Translations under genes and position numbers: made by a program
Notes under the pieces: model-generated
Told to the model about the DNA's origin: nothing
The model's database searches: none
Seen by the model: only the letters and a program-made list of their open reading frames with translations
Source of the DNA: Actinomycetota bacterium
GTDB taxonomy: Bacteria > Actinomycetota > Actinomycetes > S36-B12
Assembly (NCBI GenBank): GCA_009726075.1
Contig: WLND01000040.1
Coordinates: 1 to 8,857 of the forward strand
Reading direction: 5' to 3'
Length of the DNA: 8,857 nt
Shown here: in pieces, positions 1 to 5,222 of the stretch
Layout: the number at the start of each line of letters is the position of its first letter
Numbering within the stretch: the first letter of the stretch is position 1

Positions 1-719
1 ACGATGTCCTGGCGCTGAAGAATGCCGATCTCGGCATCGCGATGGGTTCCGGATCCGGAGCGACGCGAGCGGTGGCGCAGCTGGTGCTGCTCGACGACAA
101 GTGGTCGGTCATGCCGAGCGTGGTGGCCGAGGGGCGTCGGGTTCTGGGCAATATCGAACGGGTCTCCGACGTCTTCCTGACGAAGTCGTTCTACGCCATC
201 ATCACGTCGGTCGCGACCGGGGTGTTCGCGGTGGCCTTCCCGTTCCTTCCGCGCCACCTGTCGCTCATCGGGGCCCTGACGATCGGGATCCCGGGCTTCT
301 TCCTGGCCCTCATGCCGAACACCGAACGCTTTAGGCCCGGATTCTTCCGTCGCGTCCTGCTCTTCTCGGCACCGGCCGGCGCGATCGCGGCAGTCTCGGC
401 GTTCACGAGCTACGGCATCGCCCTGAACATCGGCGAGCCGGTCTCGAGCGCGATGTCGGCGGCCACGGTCACCCTGTTCATCGTCACTACGGCCGTGCTC
501 CTTCAGAGCGCGCGGCCGCTCAATGCGATCCGGCTCGGCATCGTGGCCCTCATGGTGGTCATGTTCCTGTCGGTCCTGTACATCCCGTACCTGTCGAACT
601 GGTTCGCGCTCTCGCTCGGGCCGGAGCGGTACAGCCTTGTCGCCGTCGTGGTCGGTCTTGTCGGGGCCCTGCTCGTCTGGGTCGCTGTGATCGTCACCGA
701 CCGCTGGCGGCGCGCGTGA
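1..719 (+). CDS. Cation-transporting P-type ATPase, C-terminal part (CtpE-like; 5' end outside window)
   Basis: The reading frame is open from position 3 and runs off the left edge, so only about the last 239 residues are present. It begins inside the P-domain hinge, DVLALKNADLGIAMGSG, which directly follows the GDGxND motif in P-type ATPases; the phosphorylated DKTG aspartate, the nucleotide domain and M1-M4 lie upstream. After the hinge come about six hydrophobic segments expected for M5-M10: residues beginning FLTKSFYAII, LIGALTIGIPGFFLAL, VLLFSAPAGAI, AATVTLFIVTTAVLL, LGIVALMVVMFLSVL and YSLVAVVVGLVGALL. The NIERVSDVFLTK and FPFLPRHL stretches resemble actinobacterial CtpE, described as a calcium-uptake pump in mycobacteria; that match is from memory, so ion specificity is uncertain. 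An ATG at 42 is internal and not the true start. The stop (717-719) overlaps the next gene's GTG. Confidence 0.93.
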   Translation, partial: DVLALKNADLGIAMGSGSGATRAVAQLVLLDDKWSVMPSVVAEGRRVLGNIERVSDVFLTKSFYAIITSVATGVFAVAFPFLPRHLSLIGALTIGIPGFFLALMPNTERFRPGFFRRVLLFSAPAGAIAAVSAFTSYGIALNIGEPVSSAMSAATVTLFIVTTAVLLQSARPLNAIRLGIVALMVVMFLSVLYIPYLSNWFALSLGPERYSLVAVVVGLVGALLVWVAVIVTDRWRRA

Positions 720-1501
720 GCGTGCGGGTTGGCCTGTCGACCTCGTCGGTCTTCCCGGAGAACACGGCCGCGGCGTTCGACATGGCAGCCAGGCTCGGCT
801 ACGACGGCGTCGAGGTGATGGTCGGCACCGACGCCATCAGCCAGGATCCCGATGCGCTGAAGGCGCTCGTCGATCATTACCAGACCCCGATTCTGTCGAT
901 CCATGCTCCGTGCCTCCTCGTGACGCAACGCGTCTGGGGCACCGATCCGTGGGGCAAGCTGATCCGCGCGCAGGCGGCTGCGGAGTTGCTCGGGGCCCAG
1001 ACCGTGGTCGTGCATCCGCCCTTTCGGTGGCAGCGGTCATACGCCCGCGGCTTCGTGCAGGGCCTGGCCGCGATGCGCGACGAGACCGACGTCCGGTTCG
1101 CCGTCGAGAACATGTTCCCGTGGCGGGCCGCCTCGCAGGCGTTGCCGGCATACTCGCCCGGCTGGGACGTCCGCGATGACGACTACCCGCACGTGACCCT
1201 CGACCTCTCCCACACGTCTGTCTCGCGCAGCGATGCGCTCGAGATGGCGACCGACCTTGCCGACCGACTCGTGCACGTGCACCTCGCCGACGGCACGGGC
1301 CTGGCCCGCGATGAGCACCTGATTCCTGGCCGGGGAGAGCAGCCTGTTTCGGGATTCCTTGATCGGCTCGTGCGCACGGGGTTTGCGGGTGATGTCATCG
1401 TCGAGGTGAGCACGCGAAGCGCCCCCTCACGAGCAGACCGCGAGGCCGACCTGACCGAGGCCCTTGACTTCGCGCGCCACCACCTGAAGCAGGTGCCGTG
1501 A
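716..1501 (+). CDS. Sugar-phosphate isomerase/epimerase-like TIM-barrel protein (Rv0498-like)
   Basis: A 261-residue protein of the xylose isomerase-like TIM-barrel superfamily. Candidate metal and active-site residues sit at barrel strand ends: H63 in SIHAP, H100 in VVVHPPFRW, E131 in VENMFPW, D163 and H166 in TLDLSH, H187/H189 in LVHVHL, and E230 in VIVEVSTR, as in the Glu-Asp-His-Glu metal sites of this fold. The QRVWG, PPFRWQR, ENMFPW and EHLIPGRG stretches match, from memory, the actinobacterial Rv0498 family, whose substrate is unknown to me. The mycobacterial protein appears to have a longer insert after ENMFP. The start is GTG at 716, sharing four bases (GTGA) with the ATPase stop, which points to translational coupling. 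There is no signal peptide, so it should be cytoplasmic. The fold is secure; the reaction is not. Confidence 0.9.
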   Translation: MSVRVGLSTSSVFPENTAAAFDMAARLGYDGVEVMVGTDAISQDPDALKALVDHYQTPILSIHAPCLLVTQRVWGTDPWGKLIRAQAAAELLGAQTVVVHPPFRWQRSYARGFVQGLAAMRDETDVRFAVENMFPWRAASQALPAYSPGWDVRDDDYPHVTLDLSHTSVSRSDALEMATDLADRLVHVHLADGTGLARDEHLIPGRGEQPVSGFLDRLVRTGFAGDVIVEVSTRSAPSRADREADLTEALDFARHHLKQVP

Positions 1502-1529
1502 GGGCCCGGTCACGGCGTAGGGTCATGGC

Positions 1530-2444
1530 GTGAGCCGGGTTCGAAGCGTCGTCGCAGACATGGCCAGCAATGACCGTGTCGGACCCCTGCTGGCCAGCAC
1601 CGGCCTTGGGCGCGGGCTGGTGCACCGGGTTGCCGGCGGGGATTCGCCGGCCGAGGCGATGGCATCGGTCCATGATCTGGCAGATTCGGGGAGGTTCGTC
1701 GCCCTCGAGCGCAATTGGCTGCCGGAGTCCGCGGACGAGCTCGATGCAGTGGTGTCCGACTACGAGTCGATGATGTCGCTGCTCGGCGCTGCGGGCCTCG
1801 GCTCGATTGCCGAGATCATCGTGCCGGCACCCCTGCTGGCCGTGCGGCGGGGGCCGGAGGCGCTCCATGAGCTCTGCGCGCTAGCCACCGATCACAGCGT
1901 TCCGGTGACCGTCGCCACCCGCGAGGTCGATCTCATCGACGCCTGCATCCAGGCCGTTCGCCGGCAGCAGGCGATCGGACGCGACGTAGGGGTGGCCCTG
2001 CAGGCATCGCTGCGCCGTACCGAGCGCGACTGTCGCGAGGCCACCGGCCGGGTGCGCATTGCCAAGGAGGGCACCGGGCACGCCGTGCCGACCTCCGAAC
2101 GGTTCGCGCACTCGATCGAGGTCGACAAGTCGTTCATTCGATGTGCCAAGCTCCTGCTCAAGCGCGGCGATGCGGCCTCGCCGTCGTTTGCGACCCATGA
2201 CCAGCGCATCATCGACATCGTCGAGGTGCTGGCCGGCCGCTACCTGCGCGAGTCCGACGACTACGAATTCGCCATGTACCTCGGCCGCGCCGAGGCCACC
2301 CAGCAGCGCCTCGTCGATTTCGGTGAGCGCGTGCGCGTGTTCGTGCCGTTCGGCCCGGAGTGGTTCGGGCGCCTTGTCGGAGGGCTGGCAGAACGGCCGA
2401 GCGGACTGGCGTCGACCGTCAGGTCATGGCTGCCGGGCGCTTGA
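1530..2444 (+). CDS. Proline dehydrogenase (PRODH)-like protein with altered substrate-binding motifs
   Basis: A 304-residue protein, close to the usual length of monofunctional actinobacterial PRODH (about 300-310), the FAD enzyme oxidising proline to pyrroline-5-carboxylate. Family landmarks are clear in order: GGDSPAEAM near residue 37, VGVALQASLRRTERDC at 153-168, VRIAKEG at 175-181, EVDKSFIRCAKLLL at 197-210, FATHD at 220-224, YEFAMYLG at 245-252, VRVFVPFGPEWFG at 268-280 and LAERP at 286-290. Several motifs that bind proline or FAD look altered compared with the family as I recall it: the Arg-Arg pair before LAERP is G284-G285, VKGAY reads AKEGT, QAYLRRT reads QASLRRT, EFQ reads EFA, and the DMEDH strand reads ATREV. 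The frame is intact. The start is GTG 1530; ATG 1560 is an in-frame alternative, but 1530 better fits the family's N-terminus. It lies 34 nt upstream of proC. PRODH ancestry is likely; proline oxidation is doubtful. Confidence 0.82.
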   Translation: MSRVRSVVADMASNDRVGPLLASTGLGRGLVHRVAGGDSPAEAMASVHDLADSGRFVALERNWLPESADELDAVVSDYESMMSLLGAAGLGSIAEIIVPAPLLAVRRGPEALHELCALATDHSVPVTVATREVDLIDACIQAVRRQQAIGRDVGVALQASLRRTERDCREATGRVRIAKEGTGHAVPTSERFAHSIEVDKSFIRCAKLLLKRGDAASPSFATHDQRIIDIVEVLAGRYLRESDDYEFAMYLGRAEATQQRLVDFGERVRVFVPFGPEWFGRLVGGLAERPSGLASTVRSWLPGA

Positions 2445-2466
2445 TGGCACGTTGGTTCCCTAGGAC

Positions 2467-2473
2467 GGAGGTG
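2467..2473 (+). promoter_or_regulatory. Shine-Dalgarno site of proC
   Basis: GGAGGTG at 2467-2473 lies 5 nt before ATG 2479 and is the strongest ribosome binding site in the window. It fixes the proC start and suggests efficient translation independent of the upstream PRODH-like gene. Confidence 0.75.
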
Positions 2474-2478
2474 GACGA

Positions 2479-3276
2479 ATGACTCGGATCGCTGTCATCG
2501 GAGGCGGTGTGATGGGCGAGGCCCTGATCGTGGGGTTCCAGCGCCGCATGACTCCGCAGCCCATCGTGGTCGTCGCGGAGAAGCGAGAGGATCGCGCAGC
2601 CGACCTCGCGGGGCGCCTAGGAGTGCTCCTGGCAACACCTGTCGACGCGTGCGCGGGCGCCGACGTGGTCATCCTCGTCGTCAAGCCCCAGGACGTCCGG
2701 GGCGTCGTTGACGAGATCGCACCGAGCATCGACGACCAGACCCTCGTGATCTCCATTGCCGCTGGGATCACGACGGCCTCGATCGAAGCTGTCGTGCCGC
2801 AGGCCCACGTGGTTCGGGCGATGCCGAACACGCCAGCCCGCATCGAGAGCGGGGTCACCGGCATCAGCCCCGGGGCGAGCTGCCCGGACGAGGCCCTCAC
2901 CCGCGCGCGGGTTCTTCTCGGCTCGGTCGGTGCGGTTGTCGACGTGCCCGAGCACCTTCAGGACGCCGTCACCGCCGTCTCTGGCAGCGGCCCCGCCTAC
3001 CTGTTCTACCTCGCGGAGGCGATGCTCGAGGGCGCCAGATCGGTCGGGCTTCCGGACGATGTGGCTCGAACCTCGGTGGTCCAGACCCTGCTCGGGGCGG
3101 CGCGCCTGCTCGAGGTGAGCCACGAGGCCCCGTCCGTCCTGCGTGCCAACGTGACCTCGCCCGGGGGTACGACGGCAGCGGCCGTTGCCGTCCTCGATGG
3201 ACATGAGGTCCTCACAAGCGTGCGCGAGGCGATCGAGGCGGCACGAGATCGCAGCCGCGAACTGTCGGCAGGCTGA
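2479..3276 (+). CDS. proC: Pyrroline-5-carboxylate reductase
   Basis: A 265-residue cytoplasmic enzyme catalysing the last step of proline synthesis, NAD(P)H-dependent reduction of 1-pyrroline-5-carboxylate to proline. The N-terminal Rossmann domain starts at IAVIGGGVMGEA (GxGxxG-type loop, residues 8-13), with VKPQ at 68-71 and MPNTPA at 115-120. The C-terminal helical dimerisation domain carries AVSGSGPAYLF (166-176) and the family signature around NVTSPGGTTAAAV (224-236). The length matches the family (about 260-280) and no key motif is missing. The start is set by a good ribosome binding site at 2467-2473. The gene follows a PRODH-like gene by 34 nt, and acuC starts 70 nt after its stop, so all may share a transcript. 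A proC next to this isomerase-like gene and the later HTH/bS22 genes recalls the mycobacterial Rv0498-Rv0502 order. Confidence 0.96.
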   Translation: MTRIAVIGGGVMGEALIVGFQRRMTPQPIVVVAEKREDRAADLAGRLGVLLATPVDACAGADVVILVVKPQDVRGVVDEIAPSIDDQTLVISIAAGITTASIEAVVPQAHVVRAMPNTPARIESGVTGISPGASCPDEALTRARVLLGSVGAVVDVPEHLQDAVTAVSGSGPAYLFYLAEAMLEGARSVGLPDDVARTSVVQTLLGAARLLEVSHEAPSVLRANVTSPGGTTAAAVAVLDGHEVLTSVREAIEAARDRSRELSAG

Positions 3277-3346
3277 CCGTTCATGCCGGCGGGTGGGGCT
3301 GAATGCGGCGTCGGCGGATTGAGAGCACGAAAGGACGGTCAGGCTC

Positions 3347-4543
3347 ATGAGTGAGCGAGTCGCGGTGGTGTGGGACGAGCGGCTGAGGGCCTACGACTTC
3401 GGCCCGGGCCATCCGCTTGCGCCGGTGCGTGTCGAGCTCGCCATGCGCCTCGCACGAGAGTTCGGCCTGTTCGACCACGACAACGTGACCATGCTGACCC
3501 CGGTGCTGCTGGCCGACATCGAGGATGTGCTGCGGGTGCACGAAGCCGGCTACGTCCAAGCGGTGCAGCACGCGTCGATCGATCCGTCCTTCACCGACCT
3601 GGCCAGGGGCCTGGGCACCGGCGATACGCCGGTGTTCTCCGGCATGCACGAGGCCTCGCTGCGCGTTGCGGGGGCGACCATCATGGGGGCCCAGGCGGTC
3701 TGGAGCGGATCGGTCGAGCACGCGGTGAATCTCGCCGGGGGCCTGCACCATGCGATGCCGGGCGCGGCGTCGGGATTCTGCGTCTACAACGACATCGGAG
3801 TGGCCATCGGCTGGCTGCTCGAGCAGGGGGTCGAGCGGGTTGCGTACGTCGATGTCGACGTCCACCACGGCGACGGTGTCCAGGCGATGTTCTGGGACGA
3901 CCCCCGGGTGATGACCATCTCCATCCATGAGAGCCCCGCCACGCTGTTTCCGGGCACCGGGTGGCCCTTTGAGACCGGAGGCCCGAATGCGCCCGGTACG
4001 GCCGTCAATGTGGCCCTGCCTGCTGGCACCGGCGACCAGGGGTTTCTTCGGGCCCTCCACTCCGTGGTGCCGGATCTCCTGGGCGCATTCGCCCCGCAGG
4101 TGCTCGTGACCCAGCAGGGGGTCGATTCGCACCTCGAGGACCCGCTGGCGAACCTGACCATGACCCTCGACGGCCAGCGCATGACCTACGAGGCGCTGCA
4201 TCGTTGGGCGCACAAGTTCGCAGGGGGCAAGTGGCTCGCGGTCGGGGGCGGGGGCTACGAGTGGGTCGATGTCGTGCCGCGGGCCTGGACCCACCTCATC
4301 GCCGAGGCGGCGGACCATCGCATCGAGCCGTCGACGGCTGTCCCGGACGATTACCTCGCGTATGTGCGAGCCTCCCTCGGCCGAGTTGCCCCCTCGGTCA
4401 TGACCGACGGACGCCAACCGTGGCCCAGGCCATTCAACGACGGGCACGACCCGGGCGATCCGGTTGACCAGGCCATCGCCGCAACCCGTGAGGCGTGCTT
4501 CCCGCGGTGGGGCCTTGAGATCGATCCCCACGGGTGGTTCTAG
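3347..4543 (+). CDS. acuC: AcuC-type deacetylase (histone deacetylase fold, zinc-dependent)
   Basis: A 398-residue member of the class I histone-deacetylase/AcuC family, probably a cytoplasmic protein lysine deacetylase. In Bacillus, AcuC deacetylates acetyl-CoA synthetase and thereby activates it. The full catalytic set is visible: the His pair H134-H135 in GGLHHAMPG, FCVYNDI at 144-150, the zinc ligands D171 and H173 in YVDVDVHHGDG, the third zinc ligand D260 in QQGVDSHLEDP, and Y304 in VGGGGYEW. DPLANLTMT and WLAVGGGGYEW resemble AcuC more than polyamine deacetylases or eukaryotic HDACs. ATG 3347 is preceded by AAGGA at 3331-3335, about 11 nt upstream, a somewhat distant ribosome binding site. 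No acuA or acuB partner is in the window, so the substrate here is inferred only. A long minus-strand open frame across this gene is a high-GC shadow. Confidence 0.92.
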   Translation: MSERVAVVWDERLRAYDFGPGHPLAPVRVELAMRLAREFGLFDHDNVTMLTPVLLADIEDVLRVHEAGYVQAVQHASIDPSFTDLARGLGTGDTPVFSGMHEASLRVAGATIMGAQAVWSGSVEHAVNLAGGLHHAMPGAASGFCVYNDIGVAIGWLLEQGVERVAYVDVDVHHGDGVQAMFWDDPRVMTISIHESPATLFPGTGWPFETGGPNAPGTAVNVALPAGTGDQGFLRALHSVVPDLLGAFAPQVLVTQQGVDSHLEDPLANLTMTLDGQRMTYEALHRWAHKFAGGKWLAVGGGGYEWVDVVPRAWTHLIAEAADHRIEPSTAVPDDYLAYVRASLGRVAPSVMTDGRQPWPRPFNDGHDPGDPVDQAIAATREACFPRWGLEIDPHGWF

Positions 4544-4649
4544 GCGCGCGGGTGGCGGCATCGTCGGCCCTGCGCTCGCGCTCACGGACCATCCCGATCA
4601 GCGGGTTGATTCCCTCTCAATCTCCGGAACCAACTTCCCCACGGGCACC

Positions 4650-4670
4650 ATTCGCCACTATTGTGCGAAT
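4650..4670 (+). promoter_or_regulatory. Inverted repeat overlapping a -10-like box upstream of the HTH gene
   Basis: Perfect 6-bp arms ATTCGC (4650-4655) and GCGAAT (4665-4670) flank a 9-nt spacer that ends in TATTGT (4659-4664), a TANNNT-type -10 candidate lying 75 nt before ATG 4739. No convincing -35 element is seen. A second repeat with the same 6-9-6 geometry lies before the bS22 gene at 5003-5023. A repressor-type operator covering the -10 is the simplest reading. The repeat is seen directly; promoter and operator roles are inferred. Confidence 0.45.
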
Positions 4671-4688
4671 CGCTTGACGACTGTTGCT

Positions 4689-4708
4689 CACCGGAGGGGA
4701 AGCCGGTG
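4689..4708 (+). promoter_or_regulatory. Leader hairpin before the HTH gene
   Basis: CACCGG (4689-4694) and CCGGTG (4703-4708) form a perfect 6-bp stem with an 8-nt loop. The purine-rich GGAGGGG (4693-4699) starts in the stem and continues into the loop, and the in-frame GTG at 4706-4708 lies in the 3' arm. If that GTG is used as a start for the HTH gene, both its ribosome binding site and start codon are structured. If ATG 4739 is used, this is a leader hairpin. Confidence 0.4.
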
Positions 4709-4738
4709 CGGTTCGTGAAGCAGGAAGTTCGGTGTGAG

Positions 4739-4945
4739 ATGTCAACGACCCCTGATCGGGCCTTGTCTGAGGTTCGATTCCTGACGGTTGCCGAAGTTGC
4801 AGCCGTGATGCGCGTGTCCAAGATGACGGTGTACCGCCTCGTTCATGGTGGTGAACTGCCGGCTGTGCGCGTGGGACGGTCGTTCCGGGTGCCCGAGCAG
4901 GCCGTGCACACCTACCTGCGCGACTCATTTGTCGAGACTGCCTGA
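4739..4945 (+). CDS. Small excisionase/BldC-type helix-turn-helix DNA-binding protein (Rv0500A-like)
   Basis: A 68-residue protein made almost wholly of a MerR/excisionase-like winged HTH domain: FLTVAEVAAVMRVSKMTVYRL (about residues 14-34) forms the helix-turn-helix and GELPAVRVGRSFRVPEQAV (about 38-56) the wing and following helix. It is probably a transcription regulator; despite the 'excisionase' label nothing phage-like is nearby. The FLTVAEVA..MRVSKMTVYRLVH core is, from memory, strongly conserved across actinobacteria next to proC and bS22. ATG 4739 fits the short N-terminus of relatives, but its nearest Shine-Dalgarno (AGGAAG, 4722-4727) is 11 nt away. GTG 4706 adds 11 residues and has a better-spaced GGAGGGG. 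ATG 4661 would fall inside the -10-like box and is unlikely. The inverted repeat upstream could be its own operator. Confidence 0.88.
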   Translation: MSTTPDRALSEVRFLTVAEVAAVMRVSKMTVYRLVHGGELPAVRVGRSFRVPEQAVHTYLRDSFVETA

Positions 4946-5002
4946 CGGGCAGATCCAGTGCCGAGGCGGGCATCGAACCGCCCCGTGCCCGAGTACCGCT
5001 GC

Positions 5003-5023
5003 AATCGGCGGTAGGCTCCGATT
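5003..5023 (+). promoter_or_regulatory. Inverted repeat overlapping a -10-like box upstream of the bS22 gene
   Basis: Perfect arms AATCGG (5003-5008) and CCGATT (5018-5023) flank a 9-nt spacer ending in TAGGCT (5012-5017), a typical actinobacterial -10 hexamer. The bS22 ATG is 76 nt beyond the hexamer start-to-end reference used for the HTH gene (last hexamer base 5017, ATG 5093). No clear -35 is visible. The arm pattern and spacing match the repeat at 4650-4670, giving the shared consensus AWTCGS-N9-SCGAWT. A promoter with overlapping operator is inferred. Confidence 0.48.
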
Positions 5024-5049
5024 CGCATACTGCATTAAGACGTCGTGCT

Positions 5050-5066
5050 CAGCGGCCTGTCCGCTG
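5050..5066 (+). promoter_or_regulatory. Leader hairpin before the bS22 gene
   Basis: CAGCGG (5050-5055) pairs perfectly with CCGCTG (5061-5066) around the loop CCTGT. It would sit in the middle of the leader if transcription starts just after the TAGGCT box. Its left arm belongs to the decamer TGCTCAGCGG (5046-5055), which recurs with one change (TGCTCACCGG, 4685-4694) in the HTH leader. Leader hairpins are a common route for ribosomal protein autoregulation, but nothing here proves that. Confidence 0.35.
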
Positions 5067-5092
5067 CCACCAATCAACGCGAGGATTCGTTA

Positions 5093-5191
5093 ATGGGCTC
5101 AGTCATCAAGAAGCGTCGCAAGCGGATGGCTAAGAAGAAGCACCGCAAGCTGCTTCGTCGGACGCGAGTCCAGCGCCGCAACAAGAAGTAG
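5093..5191 (+). CDS. Small ribosomal subunit protein bS22 (AURKAIP1/COX24-domain, mS38-like)
   Basis: A 32-residue protein beginning MGSVIKKRRKRMAKKKHRKL and ending VQRRNKK, with 18 Lys/Arg residues. It matches, from memory, the tiny actinobacterial protein seen in mycobacterial ribosome structures as bS22 (Rv0500B), a relative of mitochondrial mS38/AURKAIP1. It should bind rRNA in the small subunit. The SVIKKRRKRM.KKKHRKLLRRTR core is the family hallmark; the C-terminal tail (RRNKK) differs slightly from the mycobacterial one. ATG 5093 has GAGGA at 5081-5085, 7 nt upstream. The gene lies between the HTH gene and the SDR gene, as in mycobacteria. It is short enough to be missed by gene callers. 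Confidence 0.93.
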   Translation: MGSVIKKRRKRMAKKKHRKLLRRTRVQRRNKK

Positions 5192-5199
5192 CGGTCTCG

Positions 5200-5215
5200 C
5201 CCTCCTTCGGGAGGG
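5200..5215 (+). promoter_or_regulatory. UUCG-tetraloop hairpin between bS22 and the SDR gene
   Basis: CCCTCC (5200-5205), loop TTCG and GGAGGG (5210-5215) make a perfect 6-bp stem with a C(UUCG)G loop, an unusually stable RNA hairpin. It starts 8 nt after the bS22 stop. No T-tract follows, so a classical terminator is not supported. The right arm GGAGGG is also a well-spaced (7 nt) Shine-Dalgarno for GTG 5223. It may therefore mask that ribosome binding site or reduce read-through. Confidence 0.45.
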
Positions 5216-5222
5216 GTCCGAG

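Noticed and set aside
3281..4585. Long minus-strand open frame of 434 codons opposite acuC
   Set aside because: Its translation is Arg/His/Gly/Pro-rich without recognisable motifs, and it lies wholly over a clear AcuC gene with all catalytic residues. Such frames are expected from codon bias in high-GC DNA.
4674..4679. TTGACG as a -35 element for the HTH gene
   Set aside because: Seventeen bases downstream the sequence is GGGAAG, part of the purine-rich ribosome-binding region, with no -10-like hexamer.
4739..4945. Phage or integrative element suggested by the excisionase-like HTH
   Set aside because: There is no integrase, att-like repeat, tRNA or composition change nearby. This HTH type is a common chromosomal regulator in actinobacteria.
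4960..4985. Minus-strand sequence GGCGGTTCGATGCCCGCC resembling a tRNA T-arm
   Set aside because: The loop would be 8 nt rather than 7, and no matching 5' acceptor strand or anticodon arm is found in the flanking bases.
4967..4991. CGGGCA/TGCCCG stem after the HTH gene as a terminator
   Set aside because: The 6-bp stem has a 13-nt loop and no T-tract, so it is too weak to call as a terminator.
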